NCBI GenBank assembly: GCA_020028115.1
Contig: JAHWYA010000017.1
Coordinates: forward strand, 1-11,417
From: Anaeromyxobacter sp.
GTDB taxonomy: Bacteria > Myxococcota > Myxococcia > Myxococcales > Anaeromyxobacteraceae
Direction: 5' to 3'
Length of the DNA: 11,417 bases
Numbering within the stretch: position 1 is the first letter of the stretch; the number at the start of each line of letters is the position of its first letter. Below are positions 1 to 6,478 of this stretch, piece by piece. The position numbers and the translations under genes are program-made. The notes under the pieces are model-generated. The model was not told the DNA's origin and did not search any database. It saw only the letters and a program-made list of their open reading frames with translations.

Positions 1-150
1 CTGTTCGGAGCGAATAAGCTCCCGCAGCTCGGGAAGGGTCTCGGCGAGGGCATCCGCAGCTTCAAGAAGTCGTTCGGCGGAGACGACGACGAGAAGCCCT
101 CGTCCACCGCGTCGACCCCGCGGTCGGGCGACCCCGGCCCGAAGGTCTGA
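1..150 (+). CDS. tatA: TatA/E-type twin-arginine translocase subunit, C-terminal part
   Basis: Frame 1 is open from the first base and reads 49 residues to a TGA at 148-150; the start and the N-terminal membrane helix lie outside the window. The visible part begins LFGANKLPQLGKGLGEGIRS, which is the hinge and amphipathic helix typical of TatA/TatE proteins, followed by FKKSFGG and an acidic, Ser/Pro-rich tail with DDDEK. TatA proteins sit in the inner membrane and oligomerise with TatBC to move folded proteins with twin-arginine signals. TatA/E cannot be told from TatB with certainty on a fragment, but the FG-x-x-KLP-x-LG-K-G-LG pattern favours TatA/E. No other tat gene follows; the next gene is a STAS-like protein after an inverted repeat. 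Confidence 0.88.
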   Translation: MFGANKLPQLGKGLGEGIRSFKKSFGGDDDEKPSSTASTPRSGDPGPKV

Positions 151-207
151 CCGGAGCGTCGTCCCCCGTCGAGTCCGCCTCCGTCAGGGCATTGGACTCG
201 ACTCCGG
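151..207 (+). terminator. Stem-loop downstream of tatA, terminator-like
   Basis: A perfect 9-bp inverted repeat, GTCGAGTCC at 168-176 and GGACTCGAC at 194-202, has a 17-base loop. A second short pair, CCGGA at 151-155 and TCCGG at 203-207, could close an outer stem across an unpaired 12-base left side. It starts directly after the tatA stop and ends before the STAS-like start. There is no T-tract, so intrinsic termination is uncertain; it could equally be an mRNA-stabilising hairpin or an operator. Confidence 0.35.
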
Positions 208-228
208 CGCGTGGCCACATCACGCGCC

Positions 229-504
229 ATGCCTCCTCAGCCCTCCCCCACCGGCTCGATCACGTTCGAGCTCGGGCCGTCGTTCGCCACGAAGGACGCG
301 GCCCTGCTGCACGAGGCGCTCGCGAGCGCCGCGCCCGGCACGCCGGTCGAGATCCGCTTCCACAAGGTACGCGAGTGGGAGGCCGCGGCGCTCGCGGTCC
401 TCGCGCGCGACCTCACCGAGCGTGGCTCCGACGTCGCGCTCCGCGGGCTCTCGCAGCGCCAGGTCCGCATGCTCGGCTACCTCGGCGTCGACGCGACGGG
501 GTAG
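229..504 (+). CDS. Small STAS-like domain protein, no phosphorylatable serine seen
   Basis: A 91-residue protein made of one small alpha/beta domain. The strand ITFELG (11-16), helix KDAALLHEALASA (22-34), strand PVEIRF (39-44) and the C-terminal LRGLSQRQVRMLGYLGV (71-87) resemble STAS domains of the anti-sigma-factor-antagonist/MlaB type, whose last segment often reads as a GLS-x-x-x-x-x-L-x-x-LG motif. At the position of the usual D-S-S-G phosphorylation loop it reads REWEAAAL (48-55), with no Ser or Thr, so partner switching by phosphorylation looks unlikely. A GTG at 211 would add six residues; ATG 229 was chosen because the domain starts soon after it. Neither start has a clear ribosome binding site. 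It converges on the CBS gene with a 9-bp gap. A role as a binding partner of another regulator is inference. Confidence 0.7.
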   Translation: MPPQPSPTGSITFELGPSFATKDAALLHEALASAAPGTPVEIRFHKVREWEAAALAVLARDLTERGSDVALRGLSQRQVRMLGYLGVDATG

Positions 505-513
505 CTCGAGGCC

Positions 514-1164
514 TCAGCTCGCCGACTCGCGCGCGCCGGCGCCGTCGCCGCCGAGCGGACCACCCGGCGACGCGAGCCAGCTCACGACGTCGAGCGCGGA
601 CAGCACGCCGACGACGACGCCGTCCCCGGAGACGACCGGGAGCCGCTCGAGGCCGTTCGAGGCGAGGAGCGCCGCGGCGCGAGAGAGCGGCGCGCTCTCC
701 GAGACCGAGAGCGCGACGCGCCCCATCGCGTCCGACACCTTCGCGCCGGACCGCGCGCGGAGCAGCTCCGCCTCGCCGACGATCCCGACCGGCCGCCCCT
801 CGCCGTCGACGACCGGCGCCGACGGCTGTCCGCGCGCGCGCAGCGCCGCCGCCGCCGTCGCGCCCGAGAGGCCCGGACGGACGGCGACCGCGGTGCGGCG
901 CATCACCGCCCGGACCGGCGGCCCTTCCGCTCGGTCCTCGGCAGGCCGCTCGGCCTGGCAGGCGAGCCACTCGCCGCGCCCGAGCACGTCTTGCGCGATC
1001 CCGGCGCCGTTCCCGCAGTGAGCGCACTCCTCCACCGCCGCGGTCCGAGCGCGGATCGGGCACCGCACGCTCGACAGCGTCACGGATCTGCCCCGCCCGG
1101 TGATGACCTCGACCGTCCGGACCTCGAGAAGGTTCTGCGCGGATGGGACGGAGGGCTCGCTCAT
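514..1164 (-). CDS. CBS-pair protein with N-terminal four-cysteine (zinc-ribbon-like) region
   Basis: A 216-residue soluble protein. Residues 32-69 hold four cysteines, C35-P, C47-x2-C50 and C69, spaced as in a small zinc-binding or redox module. Residues 84-135 and 144-197 are two CBS motifs, recognised by VRAVMRR...VAVRPG, PSAPVVDGEGRPVGIVGEAEL, then VSDAMGR and LERLPVVSGDGVVVGVLSALDVV with a space between repeats as usual for a Bateman module. CBS pairs bind adenine nucleotides such as AMP, ATP or SAM. The start at 1164 has GGGAG six bases upstream; the frame is open further 5', and an ATG 25 codons upstream has no ribosome binding site. It lies 104 bp downstream of the PLD gene on the same strand. 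The ligand and target are not visible; a stress or redox role is inference from context. Confidence 0.82.
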   Translation of the reverse strand: MSEPSVPSAQNLLEVRTVEVITGRGRSVTLSSVRCPIRARTAAVEECAHCGNGAGIAQDVLGRGEWLACQAERPAEDRAEGPPVRAVMRRTAVAVRPGLSGATAAAALRARGQPSAPVVDGEGRPVGIVGEAELLRARSGAKVSDAMGRVALSVSESAPLSRAAALLASNGLERLPVVSGDGVVVGVLSALDVVSWLASPGGPLGGDGAGARESAS

Positions 1165-1189
1165 GTCGGACTCCCGTGGTGACTTCGGC

Positions 1190-1205
1190 GCGGCGCGCGC
1201 GCCGC
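1190..1205. repeat. Perfect 16-bp palindrome between PLD and CBS genes
   Basis: GCGGCGCGCGCGCCGC is a perfect self-complementary 16-mer lying in the 104-bp gap between the PLD stop and the CBS start. It may be a stem limiting read-through from the PLD gene or an operator dyad. Only G and C are used, so chance is more likely than for a mixed-sequence palindrome. Confidence 0.35.
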
Positions 1206-1219
1206 TCGGACCTCGGGAG

Positions 1220-1235
1220 TTCAAGACCTGCGCCA
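1220..1235 (-). promoter_or_regulatory. Possible sigma-54-like (-24/-12) promoter for the CBS gene
   Basis: Read on the - strand, TGGCGC-N5-TTGAA compares with the sigma-54 consensus TGGCAC-N5-TTGCA. The -24 element keeps TGGC and the spacing is right, but the -12 GC is GA, a weakening change. It lies 56 bases upstream of the CBS start at 1164. A sigma-54 activator is encoded at 7944-9380, which makes the match worth noting but does not prove it. Confidence 0.2.
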
Positions 1236-1268
1236 TCGTGCCGCGATTCGATCCCTGACCCCCGTTTC

Positions 1269-2453
1269 CTATCGCCGCGAGATGATGAGCCGCGCGAGGC
1301 GACGGACCGCGTCCGCGACGAGCGCGCCGAGGTGCTCGGTCAGGAGCCGCTCGAACCAGGAGCCGCGGCCGATCCGCTCGAGGGTGACCTCCTCGCCCTC
1401 CTCGAACCGCGACCGGATCCAGCGCGCGCCGGCCGCCGCGGCCTCGCGGTCCTCCACCTCGGCGAGCGCCTCGAGGTTCGCGAGCGACAGCGGGTCGAGG
1501 TTGAAGCTCCCGACGAGGAGCCGCTCGCCGTCCACCGCGGACGCCTTCGCGTGGAGCACCGACCGCGACCACTCGCTGATCCGGACGCCCGCGCGCAGCA
1601 GACGCCGGTACTGCCGCCGCATCGCAGGGCCGAGCAGCGCGACGTCGGACGCGCCGGCGACGACGAGCCGGACCTCGACGCCGCGGCGCGCCGCGGCCGT
1701 CATGGAGCGGACGAGCCCGCGATCCGGGAGGAAGTACGCGTGCGCGACGTCGAGCGTGCGTCGCGCCCCGCCGAACGACTTGAGATACCGGCGCCGCAGC
1801 CGCTGCCCGCCCCCGACGCCGGAGAGCCAGATCCGCGCGGGTCCCGGGGGGCTCCGGCCGCGCTCGCGCCGCGCGCGCTCCTGCAGCCAGGCGGCGACGG
1901 GCCCGCGGAGCTCGAGGGCGAGGTCCGCCCACGGGCTCTCGTCCGGGGGCTGCTCGGGGAGCCCGTACTCGTCGGCGATGTTGAGCCCGCCGACGAACGC
2001 GACCTCGCCGTCGACCGCCAGGATCTTGCGGTGGTTCCGCCGGAACCGCCCCGCGAGCAGGAGGAGGAGCCTCCCGAAGATGCGGACGTCGCAGCCCGCG
2101 TCCTCGAGGTCGGCCGCGACCTCGCCCGCGTCCGGCGCCGAGCCCAGGCCGTCGAGCACCACCTCGACCCGGACTCCGCGGCGCGCCGCCGCAGAGAGCT
2201 CCTCCACGAACCGCGCCCCCACCCCTTCCGGCGAGAACCGGTAGACCTCGAGGAACACCTCGCGTCGGGCGCCCGCGATGGCCTGGAGCATGGCGGGGTA
2301 CGCCTGCGCACCGCCGTCGAGGACGCGGACCGACGCGTCTTGCACTCGCTCCGCCGGCCGCATGCGGTCGAAGCTACCGCGGGTACGGCCGGGGGTCGAC
2401 CCGGCGAGGGCTGCGACGTCCCGCCCGGGCCTTCCGTGAGGGGTATCCGGCAT
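1269..2453 (-). CDS. Phospholipase D/cardiolipin synthase family protein, ClsB-like
   Basis: A 394-residue protein with two HKD motifs. The first is H141-R-K143-x4-D148 followed by the glycine pair at 155-156 (FVGGLN), and the second is H301-A-K303-x4-D308 followed by VGSFN (314-318). This is the pattern of bacterial cardiolipin synthases, which join two phosphatidyl groups to make cardiolipin. It lacks the two N-terminal membrane helices of ClsA and is close in length to ClsB-type enzymes; a hydrophobic patch LLLLLAG (129-135) just before HKD1 could help membrane contact. All catalytic residues are present. The first ~35 residues look atypical, and M31 (2363) is an alternative start, but it has no ribosome binding site; ATG 2453 directly abuts AAGGAGG. 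Other PLD activities (phosphatidyltransferase or phosphodiesterase) cannot be excluded. Confidence 0.88.
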   Translation of the reverse strand: MPDTPHGRPGRDVAALAGSTPGRTRGSFDRMRPAERVQDASVRVLDGGAQAYPAMLQAIAGARREVFLEVYRFSPEGVGARFVEELSAAARRGVRVEVVLDGLGSAPDAGEVAADLEDAGCDVRIFGRLLLLLAGRFRRNHRKILAVDGEVAFVGGLNIADEYGLPEQPPDESPWADLALELRGPVAAWLQERARRERGRSPPGPARIWLSGVGGGQRLRRRYLKSFGGARRTLDVAHAYFLPDRGLVRSMTAAARRGVEVRLVVAGASDVALLGPAMRRQYRRLLRAGVRISEWSRSVLHAKASAVDGERLLVGSFNLDPLSLANLEALAEVEDREAAAAGARWIRSRFEEGEEVTLERIGRGSWFERLLTEHLGALVADAVRRLARLIISRR

Positions 2454-2460
2454 CCTCCTT
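2454..2460 (-). promoter_or_regulatory. Shine-Dalgarno directly abutting the PLD start codon
   Basis: On the - strand AAGGAGG is followed immediately by the ATG at 2453, so the usual 5-9 base spacing is absent. No in-frame start lies at optimal distance downstream. Either initiation at 2453 is inefficient, or the true start lies elsewhere, such as ATG 2363. Confidence 0.45.
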
Positions 2461-2482
2461 GCGTATGTACGGTATGGAAGCA

Positions 2483-2487
2483 GGAGG
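2483..2487 (+). promoter_or_regulatory. Ribosome binding site deciding the UspA start
   Basis: GGAGG lies seven bases before ATG 2495. This selects the start that gives the usual USP N-terminus MKRILVAVDGS rather than the TTG at 2459 or the ATGs at 2465 and 2474 upstream in the same frame. Confidence 0.8.
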
Positions 2488-2494
2488 TGTCGCC

Positions 2495-2917
2495 ATGAAG
2501 CGCATCCTGGTCGCCGTCGACGGATCGGAACCCTCCCTCAAGGCCGCACGCATGGGCGCGGACGTGGCGCTCCGGTTCGGCGCGAAGCTCACGATGGTTC
2601 ACGTCGTCCCGAAGCTCCTGCTGCCACCCGACGTGTACGGCCTCACCATCGCGGAGGTCGAGAAGGAGCACCGGGCCTACGCCGACCGGCTGCTCGAGCA
2701 CGCCGTCGCGACGCTCGACGAGTCAGGGCTGGAGATCTCGACGAGCGTGCTCTACGGCGCTCCCGCGGAGGCGATCGCCGAGGAAGGTGCGGCGAGCGAC
2801 GTCGGCATGATCGTGATCGGGAGCCGCGGGCACGGCGCCGTCGCGCGGATGTTCCTCGGGAGCGTCTCCGACCGGCTCGTCCACATCAGCCCGAAGCCCG
2901 TCCTGGTCGTGCACTGA
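2495..2917 (+). CDS. Universal stress protein, UspA family, ATP-binding type
   Basis: A 140-residue single-domain USP, the normal length of the family. It opens with MKRILVAVDGSEPS, where the Asp and Ser belong to the nucleotide site, and ends with GSRGHGAVARMFLGSVSDRL, matching the G-2X-G-9X-G-(S/T) ATP-binding motif, then PVLVVH. It should therefore be the ATP-binding rather than the UspA-proper type. USPs are cytosolic dimers induced by starvation, oxygen limitation or respiratory arrest in many bacteria. The gene is divergent from the PLD gene, with only 41 bp between start codons, so its promoter must lie in this gap or inside the PLD coding region; I see no strong -35/-10 pair. A GC-rich hairpin follows the stop. 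The CBS gene downstream may be part of the same stress response. Confidence 0.93.
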   Translation: MKRILVAVDGSEPSLKAARMGADVALRFGAKLTMVHVVPKLLLPPDVYGLTIAEVEKEHRAYADRLLEHAVATLDESGLEISTSVLYGAPAEAIAEEGAASDVGMIVIGSRGHGAVARMFLGSVSDRLVHISPKPVLVVH

Positions 2918-2958
2918 GGGCTCCGAGGCCCGCCCGGGGAGCAAGGGCCTCACGGCCC
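2918..2958 (+). terminator. Two-part hairpin just after the UspA stop
   Basis: GAGGCCC (2925-2931) pairs with GGGCCTC (2945-2951), a 7-bp stem with a 13-base loop. GGGC (2918-2921) and GCCC (2955-2958) can extend it across a small internal loop. It starts at the base after the UspA stop, which suits a terminator or attenuator, but no T-run follows and the next gene starts 42 bases downstream. Confidence 0.4.
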
Positions 2959-2999
2959 GCTCGGCGGAGCGGTAGGATGTGGGGTCCCGGGAGGCGCCG

Positions 3000-3440
3000 A
3001 TGATCTCCGTTTCGGACTTCATGACGAAGGACCTCGTCACCGTGCGCGAGTCGGACGACCTCGCGCTCGCGGAGTCGCTCCTGAAGCTCGGCGGGATCCG
3101 CCACCTCCCCGTGGTCCGCGAGCGGAAGCTCGTCGGGATCCTCACGCATCGTGACGTGCTCCGCTGCGGGCACTGGGGGAAGCCGGCGGCGCGCGAGCTG
3201 CCGGTCGCCGACGTCATGACGCGGACGCCGACCTCGGTGCGGCCCGCCACCGGGCTCGCCCAGGCCGCGCAGCTCATGCTCGAGCGGAAGTTCGGGTGCC
3301 TCCCGGTGTGCGAGGACGACGGCACGCTCGTCGGGATCGTGACCGAGGCCGACTTCGTGCGGTTCGCCGCCGACGTCGTCCGGGACCTCGATCTGATGGC
3401 CGATGCGGTCCGGACGCGCGAGCGGACCGGCGACGCCTAG
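3000..3440 (+). CDS. Stand-alone CBS-pair (Bateman) protein
   Basis: A 146-residue protein that is almost only a CBS pair. CBS1 spans about 7-55 ([30 protein letters not shown]) and CBS2 about 72-122 ([31 protein letters not shown]). A short charged tail follows. The T-H/E-x-D ends of both repeats (THRD, TEAD) are the usual ribose/phosphate contacts, so nucleotide binding is plausible. Start ATG 3000 has GGGAGG five bases upstream; the GTG at 2979 in frame lacks such a site. It follows the UspA gene by 82 bp and precedes the globin kinase by 46 bp on the same strand. Small CBS proteins of this type include Hrp1 of the mycobacterial hypoxia regulon; similarity of role here is inference. Confidence 0.9.
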   Translation: MISVSDFMTKDLVTVRESDDLALAESLLKLGGIRHLPVVRERKLVGILTHRDVLRCGHWGKPAARELPVADVMTRTPTSVRPATGLAQAAQLMLERKFGCLPVCEDDGTLVGIVTEADFVRFAADVVRDLDLMADAVRTRERTGDA

Positions 3441-3486
3441 GAGAGCGGGTTGCCACTTGGCGCCCGCCGGACTACCAACAGGGCGC

Positions 3487-4638
3487 ATGGTCGAGACGGT
3501 CTTCGAGGAGCTGAAGCGGTACGTCCGCTTCGGCGAGGCGGACGAGCGGGCGCTGCGCGCGCTGCACCCGGCCGCCGCTCCGAGGTTCGCGAACATCGCC
3601 GAGGTCTTCTACGACCGGATCCTCTCGCACGAGGAGGCGCGGAAGGCGCTCGTCGGCGGCGAGAGCCGGGTCGGGCACCTGAAGGAGACGCTCGTCTCGT
3701 GGATGGACACGCTGCTCACCGGGCCCTGGGACGAGGCCTACTGGCAGCACCGCTACGCCATCGGCCGCGTCCACGTGCGGATCGGGCTGCCGCAGCACTA
3801 CATGTTCGGCGCCATGAACGTGATCCGGGCGGAGCTGGCGCGGATCGCCTGGGGACGGTTCCACGCCGCCCCGGACGAGCTCGAGGTGGTCCGCAACGCG
3901 GTCGGGAAGATCGTCGACCTCGAGCTCGCGGTCATGCTGCACACCTACCGCGACGACCTCCTCGCCCAGCAGGCGCGGGTCGAGCGGCTCTCCACCTTCG
4001 GGCAGCTCGTCGGGTCCATCGGGCACGACCTGCGCAACCCGCTCGGCGTCATCGAGACCTCGCTCTACATCCTGCGCGGGCGCGTCGGCGAGGACGAGCG
4101 GGCGGTGAAGCACCTCGACCGGATCGGGGAGCAGCTCGGGATCGCGAACGGCATCATCACGAACCTCCTCGACATGATCCGGAACCGCCCGCTCAAGAAG
4201 GAGCCGGTCGCGCTCGGCCAGGTCGTCGCCGGCGCCGCGGCGGCGGTGAAGCGGCCGGACGGCGTCGCCGTCGCGCTCTCCGGCCTCGAGGCGCTGCCGG
4301 CGGTGGACGGCGACCCCGTGCAGCTCCGGCAGGTGTTCGTGAACCTCCTCGAGAACGCGGTGTACGCGGCGTCGCCGCGCGGCGCCGTCGCGGTCCGCGC
4401 GCGCGCGGACGGGAGCGGCGTCTCGATCGACGTCGAGGACTCCGGGCCCGGCGTCGACCCGGCGACCCAGCGGCGGCTCTTCGAGCCGCTCATCACGACG
4501 AAGGAGCGCGGCGTCGGCCTCGGGCTCGCGCTCGTGAAGCAGATCGCCGAGCGGCACGGCGGGTCCGTGTCGTACTCGGACCGGGCGGAGGGTGGCGCGC
4601 GCTTCACCGTGCGCCTCCCGTCCCCGGCAGCGGAGTAG
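3487..4638 (+). CDS. Globin-coupled sensor histidine kinase (protoglobin-HisKA-HATPase)
   Basis: A 383-residue soluble kinase without membrane segments. Residues 1-155 form a protoglobin-type globin domain. [14 protein letters not shown] (92-105) is the F-helix signature with H96 as the expected proximal heme ligand, and FYDRIL (41-46) provides Y42, at about the place of the B10 distal tyrosine of globin-coupled sensors such as HemAT and DosC. A helix (150-170) leads into the HisKA box [12 protein letters not shown] with H180 as phosphoacceptor. The HATPase domain has the N box VNLLEN (285-290), DSGPGV (318-323), [10 protein letters not shown] and GVGLGLAL (342-349), all intact. It should therefore autophosphorylate in response to O2, CO or NO binding, or heme redox. 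Start ATG 3487 has only weak GGG upstream. Its stop is 10 bp before the double-receiver gene, its likely partner. Confidence 0.88.
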   Translation: MVETVFEELKRYVRFGEADERALRALHPAAAPRFANIAEVFYDRILSHEEARKALVGGESRVGHLKETLVSWMDTLLTGPWDEAYWQHRYAIGRVHVRIGLPQHYMFGAMNVIRAELARIAWGRFHAAPDELEVVRNAVGKIVDLELAVMLHTYRDDLLAQQARVERLSTFGQLVGSIGHDLRNPLGVIETSLYILRGRVGEDERAVKHLDRIGEQLGIANGIITNLLDMIRNRPLKKEPVALGQVVAGAAAAVKRPDGVAVALSGLEALPAVDGDPVQLRQVFVNLLENAVYAASPRGAVAVRARADGSGVSIDVEDSGPGVDPATQRRLFEPLITTKERGVGLGLALVKQIAERHGGSVSYSDRAEGGARFTVRLPSPAAE

Positions 4639-4648
4639 GGAGCGGGCC

Positions 4649-5362
4649 ATGCGGCGCTACCTCGTCGTCGACGACAACCGCGACTTCGCCGAGAACCTCG
4701 CCGAGATCCTGCGCGACCGCGGCGACGAGGTGGTCGTGGCAGAGGACGGCCGCGAGGCGGCCGCCGCGGTCCAGGGCCGACGCTTCGACGCGATCCTGAC
4801 CGACATGCGCATGCCGCTCATGGGGGGCGCGGAGCTCGTCCACGAGATCCGGCGCACCGACCCCGGCGTGCCGGCGATGGTCATCACCGCGCACGCGGGC
4901 GACGACGCCATCGAGGCCGCCCGGCGCGAGGGGCTCCTCGCCGTCCTCGGCAAGCCGGTCGAGGTCTCGCGCCTGCTCGCGCTGCTCGCGTCGGCCCGCC
5001 GCGACGGGCTCGTCGTCGTCATCGAGGACGACGCGCGGCTCTCGGACAACCTGTGCGAGGCGCTCCGCACGCGCGGGTTCGCCGCCGTGACGGCGGCGTC
5101 CGTCCTCGAGACGGAGCGGCTCGGGCCGGTCCGCCCCTTCTGCGCGCTCGTGGACCTCCGGCTGCCCGACGGCCCCCACGGCGAGGCGATGCGCAAGCTC
5201 GCGGCGCGGTTCCCCGGGCTGCCGATCATCGTCGTCACCGGCTACCACGAGCCGCCTCCCCTCCCGCACGAGGGGTACTTCACGAAGCCGTTCGACACGG
5301 GCGAGCTCCTCGCCGCGGTCGAGCGGCTCCACCGCTGCCAGCCCTCGACCGTCGCGCGATGA
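4649..5362 (+). CDS. Tandem receiver-domain protein (REC-REC) without output domain
   Basis: A 237-residue protein consisting of two CheY-like receivers. REC1 (about 2-115) has the acidic pair D8-D9, phosphoacceptor D52 (LTDMRMP), T80 and K102. REC2 (about 121-232) has E126-D127-D128, phosphoacceptor D169 (LVDLRLPDG), T197 and K213. Both sets of catalytic residues are complete, so both domains should be phosphorylatable. There is no DNA-binding, enzymatic or Hpt domain. GGGAG lies six bases before ATG 4649. It starts 10 bp after the globin kinase and its stop overlaps the next start as ATGA, so it is probably translated with both. The likely role is a phosphate acceptor, sink or relay between the two kinases; that is inference. 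A motility-type or c-di-GMP output is not encoded in the protein. Confidence 0.9.
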   Translation: MRRYLVVDDNRDFAENLAEILRDRGDEVVVAEDGREAAAAVQGRRFDAILTDMRMPLMGGAELVHEIRRTDPGVPAMVITAHAGDDAIEAARREGLLAVLGKPVEVSRLLALLASARRDGLVVVIEDDARLSDNLCEALRTRGFAAVTAASVLETERLGPVRPFCALVDLRLPDGPHGEAMRKLAARFPGLPIIVVTGYHEPPPLPHEGYFTKPFDTGELLAAVERLHRCQPSTVAR

Positions 5363-6468
5363 AGGAACCGCCGAAGAAGGCCCGCCTCCTCGTCGTCGAC
5401 GACAACGCGTCGCTCGTCGAGAACCTCGCCGAGATCCTCGACGCGGCGGGCTATGCCGTGCGCGGCGCCGGGACCTGCGCCGCCGCGCTCGCCCACGCGC
5501 GCGACGGGTTCGACGTCGCGCTCGTCGACCTGCGGCTCCCCGACGGAGACGGCACCGCGCTCGCGCCGCGGCTGAAGGAGCTCCAGCCCGACGGCGAGGT
5601 GGTGCTCCTCACCGGGTTCGCGACGCTGGAGTCGGCGGTCGCCGCGGTGCGCGCCGGCGCCTGCGCGTACCTCGTGAAGCCCTGCGCGACCCAGGAGCTC
5701 CTCGTCACGGTCGAGCAGGCGATGCGGCAGGTGCGGCTCCACGTCGAGAAGCGCGACCTGTCGCGCCGCGCGCAGATGGCCGAGAAGCTCGCCGCGGTCG
5801 GCACCATGACGGCGGGGCTCTCCCACGAGATCCGCAACCCGCTCAACGCGGCGGCGCTCCAGCTCTCCGTCCTCGAGCGCCGGATCCAGCGGCTCGCGAA
5901 GGAGGCGCAGCCGCCCCTCCTCGAGCCGCTCACCGTCGTGAAGGACGAGATCCGGCGGCTCGACCACATCCTCGAGGACTTCCTCCAGTTCGCCCGGCCG
6001 CGCGAGTTCGTGACGAGGCAGGTCGACGTCGCCGAGGTCGTGAACCGCGTGCTCGACCTCCTCGGCGCGCAGGCCGAGCGCCGCGGCGTCCGCCTGGAGC
6101 GCGACATCGAGCCCGTCCCCCCGGTGGCCGGCGACGACGAGCGCCTCCGGCAGGTGCTCGTGAACCTCGGGCTGAACGCGCTCGAGTCGGTGAAGGACGG
6201 CGGGCTCGTGCGCGTCTCGTGCCGGCCCTCCCCGGGGCCGGGCCCCGAGCCCGCGGTCGACGTGATCGTGGACGACGACGGCGCGGGCGTCCCGCCCGAG
6301 TCGCGCGACCGGATCTTCGAGCCGTTCTTCACGACGAAGGCGAAGGGGTCGGGCCTCGGCCTCTCCATCGTGCACGCCATCATCACGCAGCACGCCGGGC
6401 GCCTGCGGGTCGAGGACTCGCCCGCGGGCGGCGCGCGGTTCGTCGTGACCCTGCCGCGCCTCCGCTGA
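5359..6468 (+). CDS. Receiver-histidine kinase fusion (REC-HisKA-HATPase)
   Basis: A 369-residue soluble protein with the receiver in front of the kinase. The receiver (about 8-122) has D14-D15, phosphoacceptor D57 (LVDLRLPDGDG), T85 and K107. A helical linker (123-146) leads to the HisKA box TAGLSHEIRNPLN with H156. The HATPase has the N box VNLGLNALES (268-277), DDDGAGVP (305-312), FEPFFTTK (320-327) and GSGLGLSIV (330-338). The kinase core is close to NtrB/AtoS-like kinases that pair with sigma-54 regulators. Phosphorylation of the receiver by the upstream globin kinase could set the activity of this second kinase; this is inference. ATG 5359 overlaps the previous stop by four bases, which strongly supports the start and translational coupling. 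No sensor or membrane domain is present. Confidence 0.9.
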   Translation: MKEPPKKARLLVVDDNASLVENLAEILDAAGYAVRGAGTCAAALAHARDGFDVALVDLRLPDGDGTALAPRLKELQPDGEVVLLTGFATLESAVAAVRAGACAYLVKPCATQELLVTVEQAMRQVRLHVEKRDLSRRAQMAEKLAAVGTMTAGLSHEIRNPLNAAALQLSVLERRIQRLAKEAQPPLLEPLTVVKDEIRRLDHILEDFLQFARPREFVTRQVDVAEVVNRVLDLLGAQAERRGVRLERDIEPVPPVAGDDERLRQVLVNLGLNALESVKDGGLVRVSCRPSPGPGPEPAVDVIVDDDGAGVPPESRDRIFEPFFTTKAKGSGLGLSIVHAIITQHAGRLRVEDSPAGGARFVVTLPRLR

Positions 6469-6478
6469 CGGGGGTACG

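Noticed and set aside
508..515. GAGGCCTC palindrome between the convergent STAS and CBS stops
   Set aside because: Only 8 bp with no loop and no T-run; too short to support a terminator.
1226..1245. A second sigma-54-like match, CGGCAC...GCGCA, on - upstream of the CBS gene
   Set aside because: The spacing between the GG and GC elements is one base short of the required distance.
1143..2498. A 451-codon + strand open frame opposite the PLD gene
   Set aside because: The - strand encodes two perfect HKD motifs; the + frame gives only charged low-complexity sequence without recognisable domains.
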